A stretch of 64,000 bases of DNA, from the NCBI RefSeq assembly GCF_028471945.1, contig NZ_CP110128.1, positions 360,501 through 424,500 on the forward strand, given 5' to 3'. How positions within the stretch are numbered: the stretch's first letter is position 1; every line of letters starts with the position of its first letter. The position numbers and the translations under genes are program-made. Positions 1 to 10,414 of this stretch are shown piece after piece. The notes below the pieces were generated by a model. It had not been told where the DNA came from. It saw only the letters and a list, made by a program, of their open reading frames with translations, and made no database searches. The DNA is from Pseudomonas sp. WJP1 (GTDB lineage Bacteria > Pseudomonadota > Gammaproteobacteria > Pseudomonadales > Pseudomonadaceae).

Positions 1-590
1 ACGCACCGGACAGTGCCTGGGTCAGTCAGACCCTGAAATCCACCGGCGACGTGAAACAGTCCAACCTGATTCGTCAGCCGGATGGCAGCGTTGCCTATCT
101 GGTGGACTTCGAAGGTCCGTCCCTGGCGGCACTGGCACCGGATACGGATGTGCGCAGTCAGGTCAGCGTCGGCGAGAACGCCGAGCTGGTCGAGAACAGC
201 GTGCGCTACAATCCTGAAACCAAGGGCTGGCGCCTGACCCTGCGCATGAAGATCAAGGACCCGAGCAAGTCCACCGAGATGCGTGCGGCACTTGTGCAGA
301 ACATCGTGCCTGCCGATCTGGCCAAGACTTCGATTCCAGCCTCCACCTCTTCCGTAGCCAAGGCCGACAAGGTAGCGGCCAAGCAGGCGGAGAAAGCGGA
401 CAAGGAAGCGAAAGCCGCCGAGGCCAAACAGGCCGAAGCCAAGCCAGTTGCAGATGCCAAGGACAAGGCGAACAACAATGACGTCAAGCAGCCTGCTGCT
501 GCCGACGCGGTCCCAGCCACACCGGAATCGGCATCGACTGAAGAAGTCCTGACCGAGACCTGGAGCTACCAGTTGCCTGCCGATGAGTAA
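1..590 (+). CDS. opgG: Glucans biosynthesis protein G, C-terminal part (partial at window start)
   Basis: This is the 3' end of a gene that begins before the window; the first complete codon is at position 3. OpgG is a periplasmic protein needed to build the beta-glucan backbone of osmoregulated periplasmic glucans. The visible segment matches the end of the OpgG beta-sandwich (for example the stretch [13 protein letters not shown] and the WRLTLRMKI strand). After about residue 95 of the visible part comes an unusual Ala/Lys/Glu-rich low-complexity stretch before a final TETWSYQLP segment. The stop overlaps the opgH start by 8 nt, so the two genes form one operon. The identification rests on the tail sequence plus the opgH neighbour. 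Confidence 0.93.
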   Translation, partial: APDSAWVSQTLKSTGDVKQSNLIRQPDGSVAYLVDFEGPSLAALAPDTDVRSQVSVGENAELVENSVRYNPETKGWRLTLRMKIKDPSKSTEMRAALVQNIVPADLAKTSIPASTSSVAKADKVAAKQAEKADKEAKAAEAKQAEAKPVADAKDKANNNDVKQPAAADAVPATPESASTEEVLTETWSYQLPADE

Positions 591-3153
591 TTCTCAAGTA
601 CAGCCAGAGACTCTGTCCGAGTACCTGGCACATCTGCCGATGACCGACCAGCAGCGCGCGGAACTCGCGGGCTGCAGGTCCTTCAGTGAACTGCATGAGC
701 GTCTGTCGTCGCAGACGTTCGACGCACCGACCGAGGCCGCCCAGGCCTCGGTTGGCACACGCCTGACCCTGAGCACCGCCGAGGAATTGCAGGACGCTGA
801 AATGCTGGCGCTCGACGCCAGCGGTCGTGTCTGCCTGAAGGCCACTCCGCCGATTCGTCGGACCAAGGTCGTGCCGGAGCCGTGGCGTACCAATATTCTG
901 GTGCGCGGCTGGCGGCGTATGACCGGTCGGACCAACCCGCCGAAGCCGCCAAAGGATGAGAACGTGCTGCCGGCGGCGCGCTGGCGCACGGTCGGTTCGA
1001 TCCGTCGCTACATTCTGCTGGTACTGATGCTCGGCCAGACCATCGTCGCCGGCTGGTACATGAAAGGCATCATGCCGTACCAGGGCTGGTCGTTCGTCGA
1101 TCTTGACGAAGTCCTGCACCAACCGCTGCTGCAAACCGCCACGCAAGTGCTGCCGTATGCCTTGCAGACCAGCATCCTGATCCTGTTCGGGATTCTGTTC
1201 TGCTGGGTTTCGGCCGGTTTCTGGACCGCGCTGATGGGCTTCCTCGAGTTGCTCACCGGTCACGATAAATACCGTATCTCCGGCAAAAGCGCCGGTAACG
1301 AGCCGATTCCGAAGGATGCGCGCACCGCTCTGGTGATGCCGATCTGTAACGAAGACGTGCCTCGGGTGTTCGCTGGTCTGCGTGCAACGTTCGAGTCGGT
1401 AGCCGCCACGGGTGACCTGGATCGCTTTGACTTCTTCGTCCTCAGCGACAGTAACGACGCCGACATCTGCGTCGCCGAACAGCAGGCCTGGCTGGACGTC
1501 TGCCGTGAAGCCAAGGGCTTCGGCAAGATCTTCTATCGCCGCCGTCGTCGTCGTGTGAAACGTAAAAGCGGCAACCTCGACGACTTCTGCCGTCGTTGGG
1601 GTGGTGACTACAAGTACATGGTCGTGCTCGACGCCGACTCGGTAATGAGCGGCGAGTGCCTGACCAGTCTGGTACGCCTGATGGAAGCCACGCCGGACGC
1701 CGGGATCATCCAGACCGCGCCACGTGCGTCGGGCATGGACACCCTGTATGCGCGCATGCAGCAATTCGCCACCCGCGTGTACGGTCCGCTGTTCACCGCC
1801 GGCCTGCACTTCTGGCAGTTGGGCGAATCCCACTACTGGGGCCACAACGCAATCATCCGCATGAAGCCGTTCATCGAGCACTGCGCCCTGGCGCCGTTGC
1901 CGGGCAAAGGCGCGTTCGCCGGTGCGATCCTGTCCCACGACTTCGTCGAAGCCGCGCTGATGCGTCGTGCCGGTTGGGGCGTGTGGATTGCCTACGACTT
2001 GCCGGGCAGCTATGAAGAATTGCCGCCGAACCTGCTGGACGAACTCAAGCGTGACCGTCGCTGGTGCCACGGCAACCTGATGAACTTCCGCCTGTTCCTG
2101 GTCAAGGGCATGCACCCGGTGCACCGTGCGGTGTTCCTGACCGGCGTGATGTCTTACCTGTCGGCGCCGCTGTGGTTCTTCTTCCTCGTGCTGTCGACGG
2201 CGCTGCTGGCGGTCAACACGCTGATGGAGCCGCAATACTTCCTCGAGCCGCGCCAGCTCTATCCGCTGTGGCCACAATGGCACCCGGACAAGGCGATCGC
2301 GCTGTTCTCGACCACGATCGTATTGTTGTTCCTGCCGAAGCTATTGAGCATCATCCTGATCTGGGCCAAGGGCGCGAAAGAGTTCGGTGGCAAGTTCAAG
2401 GTGACGCTGTCGATGCTGCTGGAGATGCTGTTCTCCATGCTGCTGGCGCCGGTGCGGATGATTTTCCACACCCGTTTCGTGCTCGCCGCGTTCCTGGGCT
2501 GGGCCGCGACCTGGAACTCGCCTCAGCGTGACGACGACTCCACGCCATGGAGCGAAGCGGTCAAGCGCCACGGTCCGCAGACCTTGCTGGGTTTCTTCTG
2601 GGCCCTGCTGGTGATCTGGCTGAACCCGAGCTTCCTGTGGTGGTTGGTTCCGATTGTCGGTTCGCTGATGCTGTCGATCCCGGTGTCGGTGATTTCCAGC
2701 CGTGTCGGCCTGGGCCTCAAGTCCCGTGACGAAAGCCTGTTCCTGATCCCTGAGGAATACAATCCGCCGCAGGCACTGCTGGCCACCGACCAGTACACCC
2801 ACGAAAACCGCTGGCATGCGCTGAACGACGGCTTTGTGCGTTCGGTGGTCGATCCGCAGCAGAACGCCCTGGCGTGCTCGCTGGCAACCTCGCGTCACCG
2901 CGAGGCCGAGCCGATCGAATGGCTGCGGGTTGAGCGAGTACGGCACGCCATGAAGGTCGGGCCGGAAGGCCTGACCAACAACGAACGTGTGCAGCTGCTG
3001 AGCGACCCGGTGGCATTGGCTCGCCTGCATGAGCAGGTGTGGAGCGAAGGTCACCCCGAGTGGCTGGGTGCGTGGCGCAAGTCGGTCCAGGCCGATCCGC
3101 ATGCGCCGCTGTTGCCGCTCAGGCCGCTGAGCGTGCAGCCGCAGTTGGCATAA
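583..3153 (+). CDS. opgH: Glucans biosynthesis glucosyltransferase H
   Basis: 856-residue inner-membrane glycosyltransferase that polymerises glucose from UDP-glucose into the linear backbone of osmoregulated periplasmic glucans. It has a cytoplasmic N-terminal region, membrane segments near residues 145-165 and 190-215, then a GT2-type catalytic domain with a VLDADS aspartate motif near residue 350 and an RDRRW motif (counterpart of QxxRW) near residue 490. Several further hydrophobic segments follow between about 510 and 720. The length is that of Pseudomonas OpgH. The ATG lies inside the end of opgG with an 8-nt overlap, indicating translational coupling. A strong terminator follows directly, so opgGH appears to end here. 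Confidence 0.97.
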   Translation: MSNSQVQPETLSEYLAHLPMTDQQRAELAGCRSFSELHERLSSQTFDAPTEAAQASVGTRLTLSTAEELQDAEMLALDASGRVCLKATPPIRRTKVVPEPWRTNILVRGWRRMTGRTNPPKPPKDENVLPAARWRTVGSIRRYILLVLMLGQTIVAGWYMKGIMPYQGWSFVDLDEVLHQPLLQTATQVLPYALQTSILILFGILFCWVSAGFWTALMGFLELLTGHDKYRISGKSAGNEPIPKDARTALVMPICNEDVPRVFAGLRATFESVAATGDLDRFDFFVLSDSNDADICVAEQQAWLDVCREAKGFGKIFYRRRRRRVKRKSGNLDDFCRRWGGDYKYMVVLDADSVMSGECLTSLVRLMEATPDAGIIQTAPRASGMDTLYARMQQFATRVYGPLFTAGLHFWQLGESHYWGHNAIIRMKPFIEHCALAPLPGKGAFAGAILSHDFVEAALMRRAGWGVWIAYDLPGSYEELPPNLLDELKRDRRWCHGNLMNFRLFLVKGMHPVHRAVFLTGVMSYLSAPLWFFFLVLSTALLAVNTLMEPQYFLEPRQLYPLWPQWHPDKAIALFSTTIVLLFLPKLLSIILIWAKGAKEFGGKFKVTLSMLLEMLFSMLLAPVRMIFHTRFVLAAFLGWAATWNSPQRDDDSTPWSEAVKRHGPQTLLGFFWALLVIWLNPSFLWWLVPIVGSLMLSIPVSVISSRVGLGLKSRDESLFLIPEEYNPPQALLATDQYTHENRWHALNDGFVRSVVDPQQNALACSLATSRHREAEPIEWLRVERVRHAMKVGPEGLTNNERVQLLSDPVALARLHEQVWSEGHPEWLGAWRKSVQADPHAPLLPLRPLSVQPQLA

Positions 3154-3154
3154 C

Positions 3155-3184
3155 GAAAAAAACCCGCGAAAGCGGGTTTTTTTT
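3155..3184 (+). terminator. Rho-independent terminator after opgH
   Basis: The hairpin AACCCGC-GAAA-GCGGGTT is preceded by an A run and followed by eight T residues, starting two bases after the opgH stop. It could also work on the opposite strand, but no minus-strand gene ends here. Confidence 0.93.
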
Positions 3185-3355
3185 GATCAGTCAAAACACA
3201 ACAAATCCTGCCTCAACCCTTGTGCAAATGAGCAGGTGCGTTAGCATCCGTCCCCGAATTGGTGCGCCCGGACCGCTTTGTGTCCGTATCTGTCTGTTTT
3301 CCTTGGAAAACTGTCGATTTCGCGCCGCAAACGCAATGGTTTTGGGGACTTGAAG

Positions 3356-4153
3356 ATGAAGAAGTATCTGTCGATGCTGCTGGTCGGCGTCACGGCATTG
3401 GTTGCAGTCAGCGCGGCGCAGGCCGGTGCCATTGATGACGCGGTCAAGCGCGGCACGTTGAAAGTCGGCATGGACCCGACCTACATGCCGTTCGAAATGA
3501 CCAACAAACGCGGCGAGATCATCGGTTTCGAAGTCGACATCCTCAAGGCCATGACCAAGGCCATGGGCGTCAAGCTGGAGCTGGTGTCCACCGGCTACGA
3601 CGGCATCATCCCGGCCCTGCTGACCGACAAGTTCGACATGATCGGCAGCGGCATGACCCTGACTCAGGAACGCAACCTGCGCCTGAACTTCAGCGAACCG
3701 TTCATCGTGGTTGGCCAGACCCTGCTGATCCGCAAGGAGCTGGAAGGCACGATCAAGTCCTACAAAGACCTGAACACCGCTGACTACCGCATCACCTCCA
3801 AGCTCGGCACCACCGGCGAAATGGTCGCTAAAAAGCTGATCTCCAAAGCCAAGTACCACGGTTATGACAACGAGCAGGAAGCCGTGCTCGATGTAGTCAA
3901 CGGCAAGGCCGACGCCTTCATCTACGACGCGCCTTACAACGTCGTGGCTGTGAACAAGGTCGGCAACGGCAAGCTGGTATTCCTCGACAAGCCGTTCACC
4001 TACGAGCCGCTGGCGTTCGGGCTGAAGAAGGGTGACTACGACAGCATCAACTTCATCAACAACTTCCTGCACCAGATCCACGAAGACGGCACCTACGACC
4101 GCATCCATGACAAGTGGTTCAAAGACACCGCTTGGCAGAAGGACATGGAGTAA
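3356..4153 (+). CDS. Polar amino acid ABC transporter, periplasmic substrate-binding protein
   Basis: 265-residue solute-binding protein of family 3 (SBP_bac_3). The chosen ATG gives a classic signal peptide: MKK, a hydrophobic core, then cleavage after AAQA near residue 22. The mature part has the family pattern: LKVGMDPTYMPFE near the start, GFEVDILKAMTKAMG, and a TGYDGIIPALLTDKFDMI stretch that forms part of the ligand cleft. It captures an amino acid in the periplasm for the permease and ATPase encoded just downstream. The exact ligand cannot be read from sequence. A REP-type inverted repeat separates it from the permease gene, as is common where the binding protein is made in excess of the membrane parts. 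Confidence 0.92.
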   Translation: MKKYLSMLLVGVTALVAVSAAQAGAIDDAVKRGTLKVGMDPTYMPFEMTNKRGEIIGFEVDILKAMTKAMGVKLELVSTGYDGIIPALLTDKFDMIGSGMTLTQERNLRLNFSEPFIVVGQTLLIRKELEGTIKSYKDLNTADYRITSKLGTTGEMVAKKLISKAKYHGYDNEQEAVLDVVNGKADAFIYDAPYNVVAVNKVGNGKLVFLDKPFTYEPLAFGLKKGDYDSINFINNFLHQIHEDGTYDRIHDKWFKDTAWQKDME

Positions 4154-4183
4154 GGCCCGGTCAGATAGACCGCGTCGCGCCCA

Positions 4184-4248
4184 ATCGCCAGCAGGCTGGC
4201 TCCCACAATGAAATGCATTCCCCTGTGGGAGCCAGCCTGCTGGCGATG
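4184..4248. repeat. REP-type inverted repeat between binding-protein and permease genes
   Basis: Two perfectly complementary 24-nt arms (4184-4207 and 4225-4248) of the type ATCGCCAGCAGGCTGGCTCC flank a 17-nt loop. It belongs to the same repeat family seen in many gaps of this window. Placed inside an operon after the solute-binding gene, it may stabilise the upstream mRNA; that role is inferred. Confidence 0.85.
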
Positions 4249-4284
4249 ACGCCCTCCAAGGCAACACAAATCCCGGAACCTGTA

Positions 4285-5244
4285 ATGAAACAGAAAAAAG
4301 CCCAATGGCCCTGGCACGTGCTGACCGTGCTGGTGCTGATCGGCCTGGCCGGCGCGTTGTATTACGCCACCTCGCTGATGTCCTACGAATGGCGCTGGAA
4401 CCGCGTACCGCAGTACTTTGCCTACCACGCCGAAGAGTCCCAGCGCGCCGCCGACATCTCCACCGTCAGTGAACTGGTGCGCAAGGGCGACAAGGCTGAA
4501 GTCACTCTGCGCAACGACGCCGGCGACGAGCAACACCTGACTGTCGATGACAACAGCCTGCAAGTCGCCCAAGGCGATGACGTGGCCGAAGGCGATGTGA
4601 TTGGCGTCACCCGTCACTGGGCCGCCGGGCCGCTGCTGTGGGGGCTGTGGACCACGCTGTGGCTGTCGGTGGTGTCTGGCGTGCTTGGCCTGTTGATCGG
4701 CCTGGCGACAGGCCTGTGCCGGCTGTCGAACAACCCGACCCTGCGCGACCTCTCGACCATCTACGTCGAGCTGGTGCGCGGTACGCCGCTGCTTGTACAG
4801 ATCTTCATTTTCTACTTCTTCATCGGCACCGTGATGAACCTGTCCCGGGAGTTCGCCGGGATCGCCGCACTGTCGCTGTTCACCGGCGCCTACGTGGCGG
4901 AAATCATCCGCTCCGGCGTGCAGTCGATTGCCCGTGGCCAGAACGAAGCCGCGCGTTCCCTGGGCTTGAGCGCGGGGCAATCGATGCGTCATGTGGTGCT
5001 GCCGCAGGCGTTCAAACGCGTACTGCCACCCCTGGCCGGGCAGTTCATCAGCCTGGTGAAAGACACGTCGCTGGTGTCGGTGATCGCGATTACCGAACTG
5101 CTCAAAAGCGGTCGCGAAGTGATCACCACCTCGTTCTCGCCGTTCGAAATCCTGTTCTGCGTCGCCGGCCTGTACCTGTTGATCAACCTGCCGCTGTCGA
5201 AAATCGCCAGCCGGCTTGAGCGGAGGCTCGCGCAAAGTGATTGA
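4285..5244 (+). CDS. Polar amino acid ABC transporter permease
   Basis: 319-residue inner-membrane permease of the HisMQ/GlnP type. After a first hydrophobic segment (about residues 11-28) comes an unusual soluble insert of roughly 80 residues, rich in acidic and polar residues, before the main permease domain starts with a [14 protein letters not shown] segment. The later [22 protein letters not shown] stretch is the EAA loop that docks on the ATPase. The open frame extends further upstream into the binding-protein gene, but the ATG at 4285 is the first start after the REP element and gives a normal membrane N-terminus. It overlaps the ATPase gene by 8 nt. Confidence 0.93.
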   Translation: MKQKKAQWPWHVLTVLVLIGLAGALYYATSLMSYEWRWNRVPQYFAYHAEESQRAADISTVSELVRKGDKAEVTLRNDAGDEQHLTVDDNSLQVAQGDDVAEGDVIGVTRHWAAGPLLWGLWTTLWLSVVSGVLGLLIGLATGLCRLSNNPTLRDLSTIYVELVRGTPLLVQIFIFYFFIGTVMNLSREFAGIAALSLFTGAYVAEIIRSGVQSIARGQNEAARSLGLSAGQSMRHVVLPQAFKRVLPPLAGQFISLVKDTSLVSVIAITELLKSGREVITTSFSPFEILFCVAGLYLLINLPLSKIASRLERRLAQSD

Positions 5245-5971
5245 AGTCCGCGATCTGGTAAAAGTCTACGACACCCGTGGCCAGGTGGTGCGTGCCGTGG
5301 ATAACGTCTCCACCAACGTTGCCAAGGGCGAAGTGCTGGTAGTGATCGGTCCGTCCGGTTCCGGCAAGTCGACCTTCCTGCGCTGCCTCAATGGCCTTGA
5401 AGAGTTCGACTCGGGCTCGGTGAGTATCGATGGCCTGCAACTGGCTGACCCGAAGACCGACGTGAACGCTTATCGCCGCGAAGTCGGCATGGTCTTCCAG
5501 CATTTCAACTTGTTCCCGCACATGACCGTGCTGGAAAACCTCTGCCTGGCACAGAAAGTCGTGCGCAAGCGCGGCAAGAAGGAGCGTGAGGCCAAGGCCA
5601 TGTTGCTGCTTGAAAAGGTCGGTATCGCGCAGAAGGCCAATGAGTTTCCGTCGCGCCTGTCCGGCGGTCAGCAACAGCGCGTGGCCATTGCCCGGGCATT
5701 GGCGATGGAACCGAAGGTCATGCTGTTCGATGAGCCGACTTCGGCGCTGGACCCGGAAATGGTCGGAGAAGTGCTGGATGTGATGAAAAACCTGGCCGTG
5801 GAAGGCATGACCATGGTCTGCGTCACCCATGAAATGGGCTTTGCGCGGGAAGTGGCGGATCGGGTGTTGTTCTTCGATCACGGGAAATTGCTGGAAGACG
5901 CTTCGCCAGCGGAGTTCTTCGATGCGCCGAAGGATCCGCGGGCTCAGGCCTTCTTGCGGCAGGTTTTGTAA
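5237..5971 (+). CDS. Polar amino acid ABC transporter ATP-binding protein
   Basis: 244-residue ATPase that powers the importer. It has Walker [10 protein letters not shown] near residue 36, the Q-loop in [12 protein letters not shown], the signature LSGGQQQR near residue 138, and Walker [15 protein letters not shown] directly after. The start is taken as GTG at 5237 because GGAGG lies 10 nt upstream and [11 protein letters not shown] is the usual N-terminus of this family; a TTG at 5216 would add seven residues with no better ribosome site. The start lies within the last 8 nt of the permease gene. Highly similar in form to GlnQ/GltL proteins; the substrate is undetermined. Confidence 0.93.
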   Translation: MIEVRDLVKVYDTRGQVVRAVDNVSTNVAKGEVLVVIGPSGSGKSTFLRCLNGLEEFDSGSVSIDGLQLADPKTDVNAYRREVGMVFQHFNLFPHMTVLENLCLAQKVVRKRGKKEREAKAMLLLEKVGIAQKANEFPSRLSGGQQQRVAIARALAMEPKVMLFDEPTSALDPEMVGEVLDVMKNLAVEGMTMVCVTHEMGFAREVADRVLFFDHGKLLEDASPAEFFDAPKDPRAQAFLRQVL

Positions 5972-5990
5972 CTTCAGCGTCTGTCAGATT

Positions 5991-6087
5991 GCAATCGCGG
6001 GCAAGCCCGCTCCCACAGGTTCAGGTGTTGAACACAAATCTTGTGTGCGCCGATGAACCTTGTGGGAGCGGGCTTGCCCGCGATTGC
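5991..6087. repeat. REP-type inverted repeat between convergent ABC operon and chemoreceptor gene
   Basis: Perfect 27-nt arms (5991-6017 and 6061-6087), family type GCGGGCAAGCCCGCTCCCACA, lie around a 43-nt spacer that itself holds a short inverted stretch (AACACAA...TTGTG). It sits in the gap between two convergent genes, where it may also act as a bidirectional transcription stop. Confidence 0.88.
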
Positions 6088-6127
6088 ATCACCTCGGTCC
6101 CAAGCGAACCTGGGACCTCGCATCACC

Positions 6128-8044
6128 TCAAACCCTGAACTTGCCCACCAGCATCTGCAAATGCGTCCCCAGCCGCGCCAGCTCGATGCTGGAGGCCGCC
6201 GTCTCTTCACTCGCAGCCGACGTCTGATCCGACACATCGCGCACGTTCAGCACGCTACGGTTGATCTCTTCGGCGACAGCGCTCTGCTGTTCTGCAGCGG
6301 CGGCAATCTGCTGGTTCATCGCCTGGATCGCCGACACCGTGCGGGTGATGTTCTCCAGTGAGCCGCCGGCGCGACGGGTCAGCTCCACGCTGCTGTCGGT
6401 CAGGGCGCGGCTGTTGTCCATGATGCTTGCCACTTGCTGCGTGCCGTTTTGCAGGCCGACGATCAGCTCTTCGATCTCTTCGGTGGACTTCTGGGTGCGT
6501 TGCGCCAGGCTGCGCACTTCATCGGCAACCACCGCGAAACCACGTCCGGCTTCACCGGCACGGGCGGCTTCAATGGCCGCGTTGAGTGCCAGCAGGTTGG
6601 TTTGCTGGGCGACGGACTTGATCACGTCGAGCACGCTGCCGATCTTGTCGCTTTCACGCTTGAGCTCGCCCATGGCCTCGGTAGAGTGACTCACTTCCAG
6701 GGCCAGGCGCTCGATCTGCGCGATGGCTTCGCCCACCACCTTGTCCCCTTCGCGGGCCTGTTGATCGGCGGCGACGGCGGCTTCGGAGGCTTCCTCGGCG
6801 TTGCGCGCGACTTCCTGCACCGTGGCGGTCATTTCATTCATGGCGGTGGCCACCTGGTCGGTTTCGACCTTCTGGTTGGTGACACCGGCGCTGGTTTGTT
6901 CGGTAACGGCGGACAGTTCCTCGGCGGCGCTGGCAATTTGTGTAACGCCGTCGCTGATGCCGCCAATCAGTTCACGCAGGCCCTGGGTCATGCTCTGGAT
7001 GGCCCGTTGCAGCTGGCCTAGTTCGTCCTGGCGCTTGGAGAGCAGGTTGTGGGTCAGGTCGCCAGCGGCGATGCGCTCGGCCGCCTTGAGGGTCTGGTTC
7101 AGCGGAATCACGATCTGCCGGGTGATGGCCCAAGCGGCAAACAGGCCAAAGACCAGGGCCAGGACGGTGGCCAGCAACAGCATGTTCTTGGCGTGCGCTA
7201 CGTCGGTATCGCGCACCAGCGTTTGTGAGGCGGTGAGCTTCTGGCTGACCTCGAGCAGGATTTCGCCCTGGGTGGCCATACGCTTGAATGCGTCGGCGCT
7301 GGCGGTCTGGGAATCGCGGTACTGGCTGACCGCGGCGCGGTAGGCCTTGAGCGAGTCAGTCGCTTGCTGCAGGTTACCGATGTGTTGTTCCGGCAGCTTC
7401 GACGGCAGGTTTTGCAGGTATTTCAGGGCGTTGTCGATGGCATCCAGCGCCGGCTGCTCGGCCTCGGCTTTACCGCTGTAGGTGTAACCTCGCACCTGGA
7501 AGCGCGCTTGCTGGATCAGTTTGCTGAGGTCGATCACGCTGTTGAACTGCGCCACGCTGTCGCCTTGCAGCATGGATTGTTCGACTTCAGCGACTTTGGC
7601 CACGGCATTGTCGGCGGTGGCGCCCAGTTTGCTGCGGGCGTCTTCGCGGCTGGCGCTGATCTGGTTCATGGACGCGAAGGCTTGCTTGTATTGGCTCACG
7701 GCGGCCAGTTGCTGGTCGACCATGGCCACGTCGGCGGGTTGCTCGATCATCCGGCGAGCCGCTTGCAGGCTGGTCTCGAGCTTGCTCAACCAGTCATTGA
7801 CGGCACCGGGGCCTTGCTCGCCGCGGCGCATTTCGTAATCCAGGCGGGCGATGCGCAGGTCTTTGGTCATCCCGTTGATATCGGAAATGAACCCCAGCGT
7901 ATCACCGCGACGGGTAACGTCGCTCAGGCCGGTCCAGCCGGTGAAGGTGATCAGCATCGTCAGCAGCAGCACAAGACCGAAGCCGACGCCCAGCTTGCGG
8001 TTTACGCTTACGTTCCCCAGTTTATCGGCTAGCGATTGGTACAT
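6128..8044 (-). CDS. Methyl-accepting chemotaxis protein
   Basis: 638-residue chemoreceptor. The ATG at 8044 is preferred over one 21 nt upstream because GGAG lies about 8-10 nt before it and it gives [11 protein letters not shown]1 is about residues 20-37, followed by a long (about 250-residue) all-helical periplasmic sensor region suggestive of a helical bimodular or four-helix-bundle type. TM2 is near 287-306, then a HAMP linker ([22 protein letters not shown]) and a cytoplasmic signalling domain with the conserved hairpin tip around [15 protein letters not shown] near residue 510. There is no C-terminal CheR-binding pentapeptide; it ends LVGKFRV. The ligand is unknown. A sigma-28-like promoter precedes it. 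Confidence 0.94.
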   Translation of the reverse strand: MYQSLADKLGNVSVNRKLGVGFGLVLLLTMLITFTGWTGLSDVTRRGDTLGFISDINGMTKDLRIARLDYEMRRGEQGPGAVNDWLSKLETSLQAARRMIEQPADVAMVDQQLAAVSQYKQAFASMNQISASREDARSKLGATADNAVAKVAEVEQSMLQGDSVAQFNSVIDLSKLIQQARFQVRGYTYSGKAEAEQPALDAIDNALKYLQNLPSKLPEQHIGNLQQATDSLKAYRAAVSQYRDSQTASADAFKRMATQGEILLEVSQKLTASQTLVRDTDVAHAKNMLLLATVLALVFGLFAAWAITRQIVIPLNQTLKAAERIAAGDLTHNLLSKRQDELGQLQRAIQSMTQGLRELIGGISDGVTQIASAAEELSAVTEQTSAGVTNQKVETDQVATAMNEMTATVQEVARNAEEASEAAVAADQQAREGDKVVGEAIAQIERLALEVSHSTEAMGELKRESDKIGSVLDVIKSVAQQTNLLALNAAIEAARAGEAGRGFAVVADEVRSLAQRTQKSTEEIEELIVGLQNGTQQVASIMDNSRALTDSSVELTRRAGGSLENITRTVSAIQAMNQQIAAAAEQQSAVAEEINRSVLNVRDVSDQTSAASEETAASSIELARLGTHLQMLVGKFRV

Positions 8045-8085
8045 GCTGCAGCTCCCTTGGACCACACATTGGTTTCATGGGAGGT

Positions 8086-8112
8086 GTATCGGCAGAGAAG
8101 TGGGGTTCTGTA
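8086..8112 (-). promoter_or_regulatory. Candidate sigma-28 (FliA) promoter of the chemoreceptor gene
   Basis: Read on the minus strand, TACA (8112-8109), a 15-nt spacer and GCCGATAC (8093-8086) match the flagellar-class consensus TAAA-N15-GCCGATAA at 10 of 12 positions with exact spacing. The predicted start would leave a leader of about 35 nt before the ATG at 8044. Chemoreceptor genes are typical FliA targets. Confidence 0.65.
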
Positions 8113-8145
8113 GGTGCTGCCCGATGGGCGGATAGATGATGAACC

Positions 8146-8169
8146 TGTGGGAGCGAGCCGGCTCCCACA
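8146..8169 (-). terminator. Hairpin between rsmE and the chemoreceptor gene
   Basis: The 9-nt arms TGTGGGAGC and GCTCCCACA enclose GAGCCG, 17 nt after the rsmE stop. The sequence is a short relative of the REP elements in this window. There is no clear T run, so termination is only a guess; it may be a single REP unit. Confidence 0.4.
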
Positions 8170-8185
8170 AAGGAAAGTGTCTGGG

Positions 8186-8893
8186 TTAGAAGAGGCGTGC
8201 CAGCAGGGCAGTAACGGCGGTTTCCACGCGCAGGATGCGCTCACCCAGCTGCACCGGTTGCAGGCCGGATTTGCCCAACAAGTCGATCTCGTACGGGATC
8301 CAGCCACCTTCCGGGCCGATGGCCAGGGTCACGGGCTCGGTCAGGGCGCGGGGGCAGGGCGGGTACTGGCCAGGATGGCCCACCAGGCCAAGGGTGCCCT
8401 CGGTAATGGCAGGCAGGCGATCCTCGACGAACGGCTTGAAGCGTTTCTCGATCACGACTTGCGGCAGCACACTGTCCCTGGCCTGTTCGAGGCCAAGGAT
8501 CAGTTGCTCGCGAATGGCCTCGGGCTCCAGGAACGGGGTCTGCCAGAAGCTCTTCTCGACGCGATAGCTGTTTACCAGCACGACCCGTGGCACACCCATG
8601 GCCGCGACGGTCTGGAACACCCTGCGCAGCATTTTGGGCCGCGGCAGGGCCAGGACCAGGGTCAGCGGCAGCTTGGCGGGTGGAGGCTGGTCGAGGGTGA
8701 CGCGCAGTTCCGCCTCGTTGGCGTCCAGGCGCAGGACCTCGGCCGACCCCATCAGGCCGCCGATGCGGCCGACCCGCATGCTGTCACCGACTTCACAGCG
8801 GTGGACTTCCTGCATGTGGGTCAACCGCCGGTCACGCAGCACAACCCGGTCGGCCGCAATGAAGTCGGCCTCTTCAAGGAGCAGCAGGTTCAC
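8186..8893 (-). CDS. rsmE: 16S rRNA (uracil-1498-N3)-methyltransferase
   Basis: 235-residue SPOUT-class methyltransferase that methylates N3 of U1498 in 16S rRNA using SAM. It has an N-terminal PUA-like part (H...LRVGRIGGL around residues 25-50) and the knotted C-terminal domain with the signature LAIGPEGGW near residue 193 and the closing [11 protein letters not shown] stretch. The start is GTG at 8893, overlapping the tatC stop by 4 nt (GTGA), so translation is probably coupled to the tat genes. Length is normal for the family. Confidence 0.95.
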   Translation of the reverse strand: MNLLLLEEADFIAADRVVLRDRRLTHMQEVHRCEVGDSMRVGRIGGLMGSAEVLRLDANEAELRVTLDQPPPAKLPLTLVLALPRPKMLRRVFQTVAAMGVPRVVLVNSYRVEKSFWQTPFLEPEAIREQLILGLEQARDSVLPQVVIEKRFKPFVEDRLPAITEGTLGLVGHPGQYPPCPRALTEPVTLAIGPEGGWIPYEIDLLGKSGLQPVQLGERILRVETAVTALLARLF

Positions 8894-9684
8894 GGTTGGG
8901 TCGCTGGCGGCTGGTCGTTGTTATCGTCGGCAGGCTGGTCGTCCGGATGCTCGCCTCGCTTGCTGATCAGGCTGCCGAACAGGATGCCGATTTCAAACAG
9001 CAGCCACATCGGTACGGCCAACAGGGTCTGCGAGAAAATGTCTGGCGGGGTCAGGATCATGCCGACCACGAAGCAGCCGATGATTACGTACGGGCGGATT
9101 TTCTTCAGGTACTTGACGTCGACCACGCCGATCCACACCAGCAGCACCACGGCCACCGGGATTTCGAACGCCACGCCGAAGGCGAAGAACAGCGTCATGA
9201 CGAAATCGAGGTAGCTGGTGATGTCGGTCATCATTTCCACACCGGCCGGGGTGGCGGCGGCGAAGAACTTGAAGATCAGCGGGAACACCAGGAAATAGGC
9301 GAATGCCATGCCGGCGTAGAACAGCACGATGCTCGAGCACAGCAAGGGAACGGCGATGCGCTTCTCGTGCTTGTACAGGCCTGGCGCGATGAAGCCCCAG
9401 ATCTGGTGCAGGATCACCGGGATCGCCAGGAACAGCGACACCATCATGGTCAACTTCAGTGGCGTCAGGAACGGCGACGACACATCCGTGGCAATCATCG
9501 TCGCGCCCGCTGGCAGGTAGGCCCGCAGCGGGGTCGAGACGAAGGTGTAGATCTGCTGGGTAAAGGCGAACAGCCCGGCAAAGATGATGAAGATCGCCGC
9601 TACGCAGCGCAGCAGGCGGGTACGCAACTCGGTGAGGTGCGAAACCAGCGGCATGTGCTGGTCGTTTTCAGGAAGATCGCTCAT
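8890..9684 (-). CDS. tatC: Sec-independent protein translocase TatC
   Basis: 264-residue polytopic membrane protein, the core receptor of the twin-arginine translocase that binds signal peptides of folded proteins. The N-terminus ([15 protein letters not shown]) carries the conserved cytoplasmic motif, followed by six hydrophobic segments and the periplasmic loop FxxP region ([10 protein letters not shown]). The C-terminal tail is polar and low complexity ([13 protein letters not shown]). It overlaps tatB by 4 nt upstream and rsmE by 4 nt downstream. Confidence 0.97.
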   Translation of the reverse strand: MSDLPENDQHMPLVSHLTELRTRLLRCVAAIFIIFAGLFAFTQQIYTFVSTPLRAYLPAGATMIATDVSSPFLTPLKLTMMVSLFLAIPVILHQIWGFIAPGLYKHEKRIAVPLLCSSIVLFYAGMAFAYFLVFPLIFKFFAAATPAGVEMMTDITSYLDFVMTLFFAFGVAFEIPVAVVLLVWIGVVDVKYLKKIRPYVIIGCFVVGMILTPPDIFSQTLLAVPMWLLFEIGILFGSLISKRGEHPDDQPADDNNDQPPATQP

Positions 9685-10106
9685 GGGGCTCGCGGCGGCA
9701 GTGTTGGGTCATGAGGGGCCGGCGCAACGGGCGCAGCCGCAGGTGTAGCGGGGGCCACCGGCGTCGCTGCGACAGGTGCAGCGGCAACCGGCGCAGGTTC
9801 AACGACAGGCGCATCAATCGTCTGCGCCGCCACAGGCTCGACAGGTGTCGGTTGCTGCTGGGTCGGCGAGAAGATCTTGCGGGCCTCCTGCTCAAGCGAC
9901 AGGATGTGCTCGTTGTGCAGTTGCCGACGAATCTCGTCGGCACCGATTTCACGTTCAACTTCCTGTTTGATTGCATTGAAGCTGCGCTTGAGGCGCCCGA
10001 CCCACAGGCCGGCGGTGCGCGCAGCGCCCGGCAGGCGCTCGGGGCCCAGCACCAGCAGGGCGACGAGGCCAACGAGCAGCAGTTCAGAGAAGCTGATACC
10101 AAACAT
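9681..10106 (-). CDS. tatB: Sec-independent protein translocase TatB
   Basis: 141-residue TatB, which pairs with TatC in the receptor complex. It has one N-terminal membrane helix (about residues 2-20), the hinge GPERLPG, then an amphipathic helix ([29 protein letters not shown]). After about residue 80 the tail is a Pro/Ala/Val-rich repeat region, usual for Pseudomonas TatB. It starts 10 nt after tatA ends and overlaps tatC by 4 nt. Confidence 0.96.
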   Translation of the reverse strand: MFGISFSELLLVGLVALLVLGPERLPGAARTAGLWVGRLKRSFNAIKQEVEREIGADEIRRQLHNEHILSLEQEARKIFSPTQQQPTPVEPVAAQTIDAPVVEPAPVAAAPVAATPVAPATPAAAPVAPAPHDPTLPPRAP

Positions 10107-10116
10107 TAGTCAGTGC

Positions 10117-10389
10117 TCACGAGTCTTTGCGGATCGGCTCTTCGACTTTCTGTGCCTGCACGTCGATGGTGTGCGGCTGGTTCACAGAAGCCTGTGGCTG
10201 AACCGGTGGCACCGGTTGAGCTGGAGTCGCTGTCGGATCGGCCGGTTTTTCGTCGTCGTTCATGGCCTTGCGAAAGCCCTTGATCGACTCGCCGACGTCG
10301 GTGCCGAGGTTTTTCAGTTTCTTGGTACCGAATACCAGTACCACGACAACCAGGATGACGACCCAGTGTTTCCAGTCAAAAATGCCCAT
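10117..10389 (-). CDS. tatA: Sec-independent protein translocase TatA
   Basis: 90-residue TatA, the protein that oligomerises to open the passage for folded substrates. The N-terminal helix ([17 protein letters not shown]) is followed by the conserved [15 protein letters not shown] amphipathic helix carrying the FGTKKL hinge. The C-terminal 40 residues are Pro/Thr/Gln-rich and disordered. The ATG has AGGAGC about 8 nt upstream. It lies 25 nt downstream of hisE on the same strand. Confidence 0.96.
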   Translation of the reverse strand: MGIFDWKHWVVILVVVVLVFGTKKLKNLGTDVGESIKGFRKAMNDDEKPADPTATPAQPVPPVQPQASVNQPHTIDVQAQKVEEPIRKDS

Positions 10390-10414
10390 GCTGCTGCTCC
10401 TCTCTAATAGTTAT

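Noticed and set aside
484..2283. Long minus-strand open frame (599 codons) opposite opgH
   Set aside because: It is the complement of a well-recognised gene; the translation is low complexity (His/Arg/Gln-rich) with no domain, as expected for antisense frames in G/C-rich DNA.
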